Of a DNA stretch of 10,000 nt, positions 1 to 5,161 are shown one piece after another. This DNA is from Fimbriimonadales bacterium. Its GTDB lineage: Bacteria > Armatimonadota > Fimbriimonadia > Fimbriimonadales > GBS-DC. The notes under the pieces are model-generated. The model saw only the letters and a list, made by a program, of their open reading frames with translations. It was not told the DNA's origin and did no database searches. Every line of letters starts with the position of its first letter. The first letter of the stretch is position 1. The position numbers and the translations under genes are program-made. The DNA is taken from the NCBI GenBank assembly GCA_026416655.1, contig JAOAES010000164.1, forward strand, positions 1-10,000. Reading direction: 5' to 3'.

Positions 1-264
1 GACTGGTAGCATTCGCCCCTAAGGGCGGGTGCCCATTGAAACGCCAAGAGATGCGCCGCGAACAGCTCCGTCTGACGCTCGCGGAGCATTCGCCCCTAAG
101 GGCGGGTGCCCATTGAAACCGACCCCGAACAGGGTCCAGCCCAAGCGCGTACCGGACGGCGTCGTAGCATTCGCCCCTAAGGGCGGGTGCCCATTGAAAC
201 CAATCCCAATCACAGGGTCATACCGCAGGTTAATCGCCCCATTCGTAGTATTCGCCTCTTAGAG
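1..264 (+). CRISPR. CRISPR array, leader-distal end (partial)
   Basis: Three near-identical 37-nt repeats lie at 6-42, 83-119 and 164-200. Copy 2 differs from the others only at its second base. They are separated by unrelated spacers of 40, 44 and 44 nt (43-82, 120-163, 201-244). Each repeat ends in ATTGAAAC, the usual 3' handle of many type I and III repeats, and contains the stem CGCCC-CTAA-GGGCG. At 245-264 a decayed repeat matches the first 20 repeat positions at 16 of 20 and then breaks off, which marks the leader-distal end. The array is therefore read left to right, and its leader and any cas genes lie left of the window. Repeat and spacer sizes do not decide the subtype. The translated repeats give short open frames on both strands, which are artefacts. 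Confidence 0.93.
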
Positions 265-461
265 ACTGTTTAAGAACCCCTGCCGCCTGGCATCTGGGTT
301 CTCTCACTCGGCGTCCTTGACCAAGACGGCTAAAGCCGTTCCTGTGCAGACCAAGCCCGCCTGCGCCGGCTCTTTTAGCCCGCGCAGGCGGGCTTCGTTT
401 GCATAGGAACGGCTTTAGCCGTCAAGAACACCAACCTGACTTCTTAAACAGTCTTTGAGAG
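256..461. mobile_element. Nested-palindrome element (MITE/REPIN-like) at the array end
   Basis: The outer arms 256-276 and 441-461 are inverted repeats, perfect over the 14 bp AGACTGTTTAAGAA (263-276 against 441-454) and imperfect further out. Inside, 325-343 and 405-423 are a perfect 19-bp inverted pair, and each arm is itself a hairpin (ACGGCT-AA-AGCCGT). Inside that, 353-366 and 382-395 form a perfect 14-bp pair, with GGCT/AGCC closing a small loop. No protein is encoded. This looks like a non-autonomous mobile or REPIN-type repeat, or a structured RNA. A possible 3-bp CGC direct flank (253-255, 462-464) is too short to mean much. The left arm starts inside the decayed last CRISPR repeat. 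Confidence 0.6.
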
Positions 462-513
462 CGCATATTGGGAAGTATCGCTCTCAGTTTTCCTCAGCAG
501 TGAACTTGTCAAG

Positions 514-591
514 GCGAATGAATTCGCGCCCACACAACTGTAAAACCCGCCTTCGTGGGTTTTTCGATGGGGTGGGCGCGAATTCATTCGC
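514..591. repeat. REPIN-like inverted repeat with central hairpin
   Basis: A perfect 20-bp inverted repeat occupies 514-533 and 572-591. Each arm contains its own palindrome: GCGAAT-GA-ATTCGC at 514-527 and GCGAAT-TC-ATTCGC at 578-591. Between the arms, 542-550 pairs with 555-563 around the loop CTTC (one G-T pair), followed by a T. This central part resembles an intrinsic terminator read on the plus strand, but no gene ends just upstream of it. It has the same design as the neighbouring element with unrelated sequence. Confidence 0.6.
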
Positions 592-685
592 TCAGAGACA
601 GACGGAAGCGTGTTTCGCATTCAGGGAATCTCGCTCGCTCAAAGTCGGTAGGTAGCAAGTTAGGTTAAAAATTAGGAGTATCTAT

Positions 686-721
686 ATGGCAGACTTCAAT
701 GGACACCTGATTGGGGCTTGA
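686..721 (+). other. 11-codon ORF with good Shine-Dalgarno, or a gene-start remnant
   Basis: AGGAG at 674-678 sits 7 nt before ATG (686-688). The frame reads MADFNGHLIGA and stops at 719-721. It could be a small leader peptide, the leftover start of a lost gene, or chance. No gene follows on the plus strand that it could regulate, since trpA is antisense. It overlaps a segment resembling the CRISPR repeat and the hairpin at 691-747, so I do not claim that a peptide is made. Confidence 0.2.
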
Positions 722-747
722 AGCCCCGTCCACAGGGCAAGAAGTCT
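691..747 (-). terminator. Nested hairpin just after trpA, candidate terminator
   Basis: Three nested inverted pairs are visible: AGACTTC (691-697) with GAAGTCT (741-747), TGGAC (700-704) with GTCCA (728-732), and GGGGCTT (713-719) with AAGCCCC (721-727). The element starts 1-2 nt beyond the trpA stop codon, so it lies where a trpA transcript should end. There is no U-tract, so a classic intrinsic terminator is not shown. RNA processing or a repeat-type role is equally possible. Confidence 0.4.
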
Positions 748-748
748 C

Positions 749-1552
749 CTATCCTCTTGTCGCCGCTTTCAGTCCGCGCAGGTACTCGCCGATAGCCGTT
801 TGCCAGTGGGGGGAGTCGGCGAACTCGTGCAGGTAGCGCACGAGTTGGCTCCCTACGACCGCGCCGTCGGCGATTTGGGCAATCTGGCGCACATGATCGG
901 GCTTGGACACGCCAAACCCCACCGCAATCGGCAGGTGGGAATACTCGCGGATACGCGCCACAAGGTCAGGCAGGTCAGGAGGCAGCTGGTCGCGCGCGCC
1001 CGTAACGCCCGTGCGGGAGACGCAGTAGATAAACCCCTCGCCCCGCTCCGCCACGAGGCGGATACGCTCAGCCGTACTGGTCGGCGTGAGCAGAAAAATC
1101 GGCTGCAGCGCGTACTGACGGGCACAATAGAGCCACTCGTCGGCTTCATCAGGAGGCAGGTCGGTCATCAAGCATGCCGTGAAGCCTGCCTGAACCGCAT
1201 CGCGGGCGAAATTTTCCAGACCGTAGCGCTGCACAGGATTGTAGTAGGTGAAGGCGATCAAGGGCGTTTGCACGGTGGGGCTAATCTGCGCGACCGCCTC
1301 CAGCACACGCGGCAGCGTTGTCCCCCCCTGCAACGCGCGATGCATCGCCGCCTGAATCACGGGACCATCCGCCAGCGGGTCGCTAAACGGGAAGCCCACC
1401 TCCACCATATCGACGCCCGAGTCGTGCAGCAGGCGCAGGATGTCGGGCAACCGCTCCAGCGACGGGTCGCCCGCCGTAATATACGCAATCAGCGCGGCTT
1501 CCCCCCGCGCCTTGAGTTGCTCGAACACAGGCTCCAGACGTGCTGTCCGCAT
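749..1552 (-). CDS. trpA: Tryptophan synthase alpha subunit
   Basis: It cleaves indole-3-glycerol phosphate to indole and glyceraldehyde 3-phosphate in the last step of tryptophan synthesis, passing indole to TrpB in the cytosolic alpha2-beta2 complex. The 267-residue protein has the usual TIM-barrel length. The motif VEVGFPFSDPLADGP (residues 50-64) carries the catalytic pair E51 and D62, equivalent to E49 and D60 of the enteric enzyme. SRTGVTGAR is the mobile loop 6, and AVGFGVSKP is the phosphate-binding segment. The ATG at 1552 is preceded by TACACT 10 nt upstream and no Shine-Dalgarno site, which suggests a leaderless mRNA. hisG diverges 64 bp away. trpB, which commonly precedes trpA, is not adjacent: hisG lies upstream and the CRISPR region downstream. 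Confidence 0.97.
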   Translation of the reverse strand: MRTARLEPVFEQLKARGEAALIAYITAGDPSLERLPDILRLLHDSGVDMVEVGFPFSDPLADGPVIQAAMHRALQGGTTLPRVLEAVAQISPTVQTPLIAFTYYNPVQRYGLENFARDAVQAGFTACLMTDLPPDEADEWLYCARQYALQPIFLLTPTSTAERIRLVAERGEGFIYCVSRTGVTGARDQLPPDLPDLVARIREYSHLPIAVGFGVSKPDHVRQIAQIADGAVVGSQLVRYLHEFADSPHWQTAIGEYLRGLKAATRG

Positions 1553-1562
1553 ACGCAGAGGA

Positions 1563-1571
1563 AGTGTACCT
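1563..1571 (-). promoter_or_regulatory. trpA -10 motif AGGTACACT (leaderless type)
   Basis: On the minus strand the 9-mer AGGTACACT ends 10 nt before the trpA ATG. If TACACT is the -10 element, transcription would begin within a few bases of the start codon. No convincing TTGACA-like -35 is seen at normal spacing. The same RGGTAYACT motif stands before hisG, purF and the branching enzyme gene. Confidence 0.6.
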
Positions 1572-1598
1572 GTTCAGAGCGGTTCAATACACGAGAAC

Positions 1599-1607
1599 GG
1601 GTATACT
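1599..1607 (+). promoter_or_regulatory. hisG -10 motif GGGTATACT (leaderless type)
   Basis: GGGTATACT ends 9 nt before the hisG ATG at 1617. The 9 nt between (CTGTTTGCC) hold no Shine-Dalgarno sequence. TATACT is close to the bacterial -10 consensus TATAAT, but no good -35 is visible. It faces away from the trpA motif, 27 bp apart. Confidence 0.62.
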
Positions 1608-1616
1608 CTGTTTGCC

Positions 1617-2501
1617 ATGAGCGACACGCGGAAACTCCGATTAGGTCTGCCCAAAGGCAGTTTACAAGAAGCCACTTTCAACCTGTTTCGCAAGGCAGGC
1701 TGGGACTTTAAAATCCCGTCGGGACGTTCGTACGAGCCGATTTCCGACGATTCGGAGCTGGAGGCAATCCTGCTGCGCCCGCAAGAGATCCCCCTCTATG
1801 TGCAGGATGGTGTGCTGGACGCGGGGATTACGGGCTATGACTGGATTCAGGATTGCGGCGCGCAGGTGCACGAAGTGCTGGAACTGCACTACTCCAAGAA
1901 CACACGCAACCCGATTCGCGTCGTGATTGCCGTACATAACGATTCGCCCATTCAGCGGGTGGCAGATTTGCAGGGCAAGCGTATCGCCACCGAGTATGTG
2001 CGTCTGACCGAGCGCTATCTGCAAACGCAAGGCGTACAGGCGCATGTGGAGTTCTCGTGGGGCGCGTGTGAGGTGAAAGTGCCTCACCTCGTGGACGCAA
2101 TTGTGGTCAACACCGAGACAGGCAGCTCGCTCCGAGCGCATAACCTGCGCATTCTGGAAGTGATTCTGCACTCCACCACGCGCCTGATAGCTAATACAGA
2201 AGCGTGGCAGGACGCTTTCAAGCGCGAGAAGATCGAGAGCATCGCGCTCATGTTGCAGGGCGCACTGAACGCGGGGCGGCTCGTCGGACTGAAGATGAAC
2301 GTGCATGAGGCACATCTGGACGCGGTGCTGGCGGAGTTGCCTGCCCTGCGCAAGCCGACGCTCTCGCCGCTCAGCGACAAGGGCTGGTACGCCATCGAGA
2401 CGATTCTGGACGAGGGGCAGGTGCGCGAGATTATCCCCAAGCTGCGCAAAGCAGGCGCAGAGGGACTGGTGGAGTATCCGCTGAATAAGGTGATTCCCTA
2501 A
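1617..2501 (+). CDS. hisG: ATP phosphoribosyltransferase, long form
   Basis: It joins ATP and PRPP to give phosphoribosyl-ATP, the first and feedback-controlled step of histidine synthesis. At 294 residues it is the long form, which carries its own C-terminal histidine-binding domain and needs no HisZ partner. The N-terminus LRLGLPKGSLQ and the stretch RPQEIPLYVQDGVLDAGITG are typical. The PRPP loop is ETGSSLR (residues 167-173), in a somewhat divergent context (VPHLVDAIVVN). I chose ATG 1617 because it begins right at the family N-terminus and sits 9 nt after TATACT. The open frame extends upstream to 1440, but only as trpA antisense. No other his gene is in view, so it appears to stand outside a his operon. 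No clear terminator follows. Confidence 0.95.
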   Translation: MSDTRKLRLGLPKGSLQEATFNLFRKAGWDFKIPSGRSYEPISDDSELEAILLRPQEIPLYVQDGVLDAGITGYDWIQDCGAQVHEVLELHYSKNTRNPIRVVIAVHNDSPIQRVADLQGKRIATEYVRLTERYLQTQGVQAHVEFSWGACEVKVPHLVDAIVVNTETGSSLRAHNLRILEVILHSTTRLIANTEAWQDAFKREKIESIALMLQGALNAGRLVGLKMNVHEAHLDAVLAELPALRKPTLSPLSDKGWYAIETILDEGQVREIIPKLRKAGAEGLVEYPLNKVIP

Positions 2502-2618
2502 AGCGCGACCGTCTCGCCCTTGCCTCGAGGTCGGGAGAGAGGGAGAACGACACTGCGACAAGGTTCGCGCCCTGCCTGCATTTGATAAGTGCCTCGCATT
2601 AGAAATCATCTTTTTATC

Positions 2619-2713
2619 GCAGGGCGCGTCGCGGACTCGCCCCTACAGCGGGTTGCGTGCCTCCATCTTGCCCCGCGCGTAAACCGTAGGGGCGCGTCCG
2701 CGACGCGCCCTGC
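2619..2713. repeat. REPIN-like inverted repeat, 28-bp arms
   Basis: The arms at 2619-2646 and 2686-2713 are inverted copies matching at 27 of 28 positions around a 39-nt centre. The right arm folds on itself perfectly as GGGCGCGTC-CGC-GACGCGCCC (2690-2710). The left arm carries one change that weakens the same fold. No coding capacity is apparent. The pattern fits a REP-pair element; a structured RNA cannot be excluded. Confidence 0.6.
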
Positions 2714-2745
2714 AGATTCGAGGACGATTTAAACTCGGAAGCACT

Positions 2746-2863
2746 TACCAATCGGCATTCCAAATGACGCAGTTCGTCAGCGGGACGCTGACGCTACGCA
2801 TGCTCTTGTGTAGCGTCGGCGTCCTCGCCGACGACATCACGGCATTTGCTGCGCCGATTGGTA
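2746..2863. repeat. REPIN-like inverted repeat with outer 11-bp arms
   Basis: The outer arms TACCAATCGGC (2746-2756) and GCCGATTGGTA (2853-2863) are perfect inverted repeats. Inside, 2776-2797 and 2810-2832 form a second inverted pair whose differences are mostly wobble-compatible. Each inner arm is a hairpin: GTCAGCG-GGA-CGCTGAC (2776-2792) and GTCGGCG-TCCT-CGCCGAC (2815-2832). The element sits 62 nt before the portal gene start. Confidence 0.55.
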
Positions 2864-2912
2864 TTAGCTCGCCCCTGTAGCCCCTGTTCCCTCCTTGTGT
2901 CCTTATCCGTAC

Positions 2913-2917
2913 GGAGG
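2913..2917 (+). promoter_or_regulatory. Shine-Dalgarno site GGAGG of the portal gene
   Basis: GGAGG lies 8 nt before ATG 2926, near-ideal spacing, and fixes the start of the portal gene. It contrasts with trpA, hisG, purF and the GH57 gene, which have none. Confidence 0.8.
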
Positions 2918-2925
2918 CTTCAACG

Positions 2926-3993
2926 ATGCGCTGGTTCCGTAAACGCAGAACCCCGTTAGAGCGCGAATACGCGCCTGTCGAGATCGAAACCTATGGGGAG
3001 CGCGCGACGACCGAGTTCGACGACGACCTGCTTAATCAGCACGGCTATGCGGTGTACGACCGTATGCTGAGCGACGCTCATGTGAAGGCGTGCTTCAACC
3101 TCAAACGCTGGGGTGTGCTGAGTGTTGCGTGGCGGTTGGAATCTGCCGACGAGACGCCTGAATCGCGACGAATCCGCGAATTCACGCTCTACAATCTGCA
3201 GACGATGCAGGGCGGCGTGTTCAGCCTGCTGTGGCGCGCCCTCGACGCGCTCGCGAAAGGCGCGGCAATCCTGGAGAAGCTCTATACCTATCGCGCCGAA
3301 CCGCCCTATGCAGGATACTGGACACTGCGCGGCTTCAAAGCGAAGAACCCTGCACTGTTCCGCTTCGAGGTGGACGCCTATCGGAATGTGAAATCGCTTA
3401 TTCTTTACTCTCCCACGGGCGAGCGGCTCGTGTTGCCCCGCGAGAAGTTCGTCGTGTATGCCTTTAATCCCCGCTACGAGTCGCCTGCGGGGGAGTCCGA
3501 CCTGCGCGCCGCCTATCGTGCGTGGCGCAGCAAGGAGCGCGTGCTGCAACTCTGGGACCTGTTTCTGGCGAAGTACGCCTCGCCGACGCTGATTGGCGTT
3601 TACAAGCGCGGTTTCCCACCTGCCCAGCAGGAGGAACTGCTGCGCGCCCTCGACAAGGTGCAACAGGAGACGGCGATTATCGTACCTGAGGAGGTGAAAG
3701 TGGACGCGCTGGAGTTCAAGCAATCAGGGGCGGAGAGCTTCGCGCAGGCAATTGCGTTCCATAACGCCGAAATCGCCAAGAGCATTCTGGGCGAGACGCT
3801 CACCACCGACGAGGGGCAGCGCGTGGGTAGCCTCGCGCTCGGACAGGTTCACCTGAAGGTGTTGCAGACCCAGCTGCGTGCGTTGCGGGCAGACCTTGCC
3901 GAGCGCGTGATGCAGGATCAGGTCATCCGCCCGCTCGTGCAGCTCAATTTCGGCGACGCGCCCGCGCCTCGATTCGTCTGGGAGGAGGAATAG
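2926..3993 (+). CDS. Mu gp29-like phage portal protein (DUF935), orphan
   Basis: Portal proteins form the dodecameric ring at a phage capsid vertex through which DNA is packaged. The 355-residue product shows the DUF935 pattern: YRAWRSKERVLQLWDLFLAKYASPTLIG (about residues 197-224), then IIVPEEVKVDALE (251-263), then the hallmark SILGETLTTDEGQRVGSLAL (286-305) followed by GQVH. It is shorter than Mu gp29, which has just over 500 residues, mainly through a brief N-terminus and C-terminal tail. The frame is intact, and base use resembles the neighbouring genes. No terminase, head-morphogenesis or capsid gene is next to it: hisG lies upstream and a convergent phosphatase gene starts its stop codon 11 bp after this one. 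It may be a prophage remnant, part of a dispersed gene-transfer-agent-like set, or a domesticated gene. Confidence 0.88.
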   Translation: MRWFRKRRTPLEREYAPVEIETYGERATTEFDDDLLNQHGYAVYDRMLSDAHVKACFNLKRWGVLSVAWRLESADETPESRRIREFTLYNLQTMQGGVFSLLWRALDALAKGAAILEKLYTYRAEPPYAGYWTLRGFKAKNPALFRFEVDAYRNVKSLILYSPTGERLVLPREKFVVYAFNPRYESPAGESDLRAAYRAWRSKERVLQLWDLFLAKYASPTLIGVYKRGFPPAQQEELLRALDKVQQETAIIVPEEVKVDALEFKQSGAESFAQAIAFHNAEIAKSILGETLTTDEGQRVGSLALGQVHLKVLQTQLRALRADLAERVMQDQVIRPLVQLNFGDAPAPRFVWEEE

Positions 3994-4005
3994 ACCGCCT
4001 CCTCC
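3981..4005. terminator. Hairpin spanning two convergent stop codons
   Basis: GGAGGAGG (3981-3988) pairs with CCTCCTCC (3998-4005) around a 9-nt loop. The loop holds the portal stop codon (3991-3993), and the stem touches the phosphatase stop codon (4005-4007). It could act as a shared bidirectional terminator. No U-tract follows on either strand, so this rests on position and pairing only. Confidence 0.4.
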
Positions 4006-5120
4006 TACCCTATCTCGAACGCCTCAATCAGCGTGTTGTCCACCCGGTAGGCTTCCACGCGCAACGCGCCGCGCACGGGCGTGCGCACCTTGAGGTAGCA
4101 GTAGGTCTTTTCGCGCTTCGCCGTCCACGGGGTCGGCTCGGGCATCAGGTCGTACAGCGAGACGCCGCCGCCCCCGCAGGTCACGTACACCACGCCCGCC
4201 CCCTGACGATAGCGAGTGCCCGAACTGACCACAGCCTTCCCTTCGCGCATCGGGTACATCCGCTCGTACACATGGTCGTGCCCATGAATGACCAGGTCCA
4301 CCCGATAGCGGTCGAACAGGGGCTGGAAGCGGCGGATCATGTTCTGATTGTTCCCGCGCCGCTGGGTGGAGCCATAGAGGGGATGATGCGCGAACACAAT
4401 CAGCCAGCGGATGGCGCGGTCGTTGCGGGCGCGTTGCAGGGCGCGCTCCACCCACTGATACTGCGTCTCGTCGTCCCACTCATTGCTATTGAACGCCACA
4501 AAGCGGGCGTTGCTGAGGGTGAAGTCATAGTATTGCCCCTTATTCGGCATCGCGAAGCGCGTCTCTGCGGCGATGTAGCCGATGCGCTGCTCGCCGATTC
4601 GTTCGTTCTCATGGTTGCCGAAGCTGACCATAACAGGCACGCGCGCCGCTAACACCTCCAGTTGCTCCAGATAGGTGTCCCAGATGGGCTGACGCCCGTT
4701 CGCATAGGACAGGTCGCCCGCGATGAAGTGGAAAGTGGGGTTGAGCGCGGCGACGTTGCGCGAGTTCTGTACGCTGAAGCGGGTCGTCCCATGGTCGGCG
4801 AACGCGGTGAAAGTGAAGTCATGCAAGCCCGCCTGGGGGGTGCGGAAAGTGTACGCGCGCGAGAAACCGCCGCGTGCGCTGCCCACGCGATAGTAGTAAC
4901 GCGTGCCCGGCTTAAGCGGGGTCATCAACGCGCGATAGATGACGCCTGTCTCGTAGGGGTAGCTGACACGCTCTGCCGCAACGCGACTGCCCAGATGGGG
5001 CGTTTCGCCGAACTCAACACACGGGTTCTCAGTGGGGTGCTGGGTCTGCCAAGTGACGCTCATCTGCGTCAGCGGATTGCCGCCAAACGCCAGTCGCAGC
5101 TGTCTCGGTTCGGTGTTCAT
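4005..5120 (-). CDS. Purple acid phosphatase-like metallophosphatase
   Basis: This is a 371-residue phosphoesterase with a dinuclear metal centre; its substrate is unknown. Residues 5-95 form a fibronectin-III-like purple-acid-phosphatase N domain (MSVTWQT at 20-26, LKPGTRYYYRVG at 69-80, FRTP at 92-95). The catalytic domain carries ADHG (108-111, in place of GDxG), GDLSY (135-139), GNHE (168-171), VFAHH (242-246) and GHDH (280-283), so the metal ligands appear complete. I chose ATG 5120 because it opens directly into the N domain; the frame further upstream overlaps purF. No signal peptide or membrane segment is seen, unlike most secreted relatives. It follows purF by 41 bp on the same strand with no promoter in between, so co-transcription is likely. 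No Shine-Dalgarno site is obvious. Confidence 0.9.
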   Translation of the reverse strand: MNTEPRQLRLAFGGNPLTQMSVTWQTQHPTENPCVEFGETPHLGSRVAAERVSYPYETGVIYRALMTPLKPGTRYYYRVGSARGGFSRAYTFRTPQAGLHDFTFTAFADHGTTRFSVQNSRNVAALNPTFHFIAGDLSYANGRQPIWDTYLEQLEVLAARVPVMVSFGNHENERIGEQRIGYIAAETRFAMPNKGQYYDFTLSNARFVAFNSNEWDDETQYQWVERALQRARNDRAIRWLIVFAHHPLYGSTQRRGNNQNMIRRFQPLFDRYRVDLVIHGHDHVYERMYPMREGKAVVSSGTRYRQGAGVVYVTCGGGGVSLYDLMPEPTPWTAKREKTYCYLKVRTPVRGALRVEAYRVDNTLIEAFEIG

Positions 5121-5161
5121 AGCATGGGCAACGATTCGCCCAGAGGGTCGCGATTCCTGTA

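Larger units (their letters stand above)
265..748. other. Gene-free, palindrome-rich spacer between the CRISPR array and trpA
   Basis: No credible gene is seen in these 484 bases. A 66-codon open frame (455-655) runs straight through a palindrome and resembles nothing I know. The stretch holds most of the 256-461 element, a second element at 514-591, an AT-richer patch at about 655-690 with a Shine-Dalgarno-like AGGAG, and a nested hairpin at 691-747 just past the trpA stop codon. About 592-655 shows nothing I can name. Confidence 0.6.
2502..2925. other. Gene-free interval between hisG and the portal gene
   Basis: No plausible gene is seen in 424 bases. The interval contains two REPIN-like elements (2619-2713, 2746-2863) and the Shine-Dalgarno site of the next gene. 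In 2502-2618 I see only a weak CGACC/GGTCG pairing just past the hisG stop codon, too poor to call a terminator. The sequence 2864-2900 shows nothing recognisable, and no promoter for the portal gene is convincing. Confidence 0.55.

Noticed and set aside
19..262. Open frames on both strands encoding repeated FNGHPPLGANA or FAPKGGCPLKP peptides
   Set aside because: They are translations of the CRISPR repeats; no start signal supports them and their periodicity equals that of the repeat-spacer units.
6..264. Self-targeting by the three spacers against the portal gene or other window DNA
   Set aside because: I saw no match by eye. A proper search with mismatches across the genome and phage databases would be needed, so nothing is claimed.
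455..655. 66-codon plus-strand open frame
   Set aside because: It crosses a 20-bp inverted repeat with a central hairpin, has no Shine-Dalgarno or RGGTAYACT motif, and its product resembles no family I know.
800..1711. 303-codon open frame antisense to trpA
   Set aside because: It is the mirror of a clear trpA gene in GC-rich DNA; composition is skewed to Arg, His and Gln, as in shadow frames.
2502..2560. Intrinsic terminator for hisG
   Set aside because: Only a short CGACC/GGTCG pairing is seen, without a stable stem or T-run.
1662..2609. 315-codon open frame antisense to hisG
   Set aside because: It is a shadow of hisG without motifs or a start signal; length alone is not evidence at this GC content.
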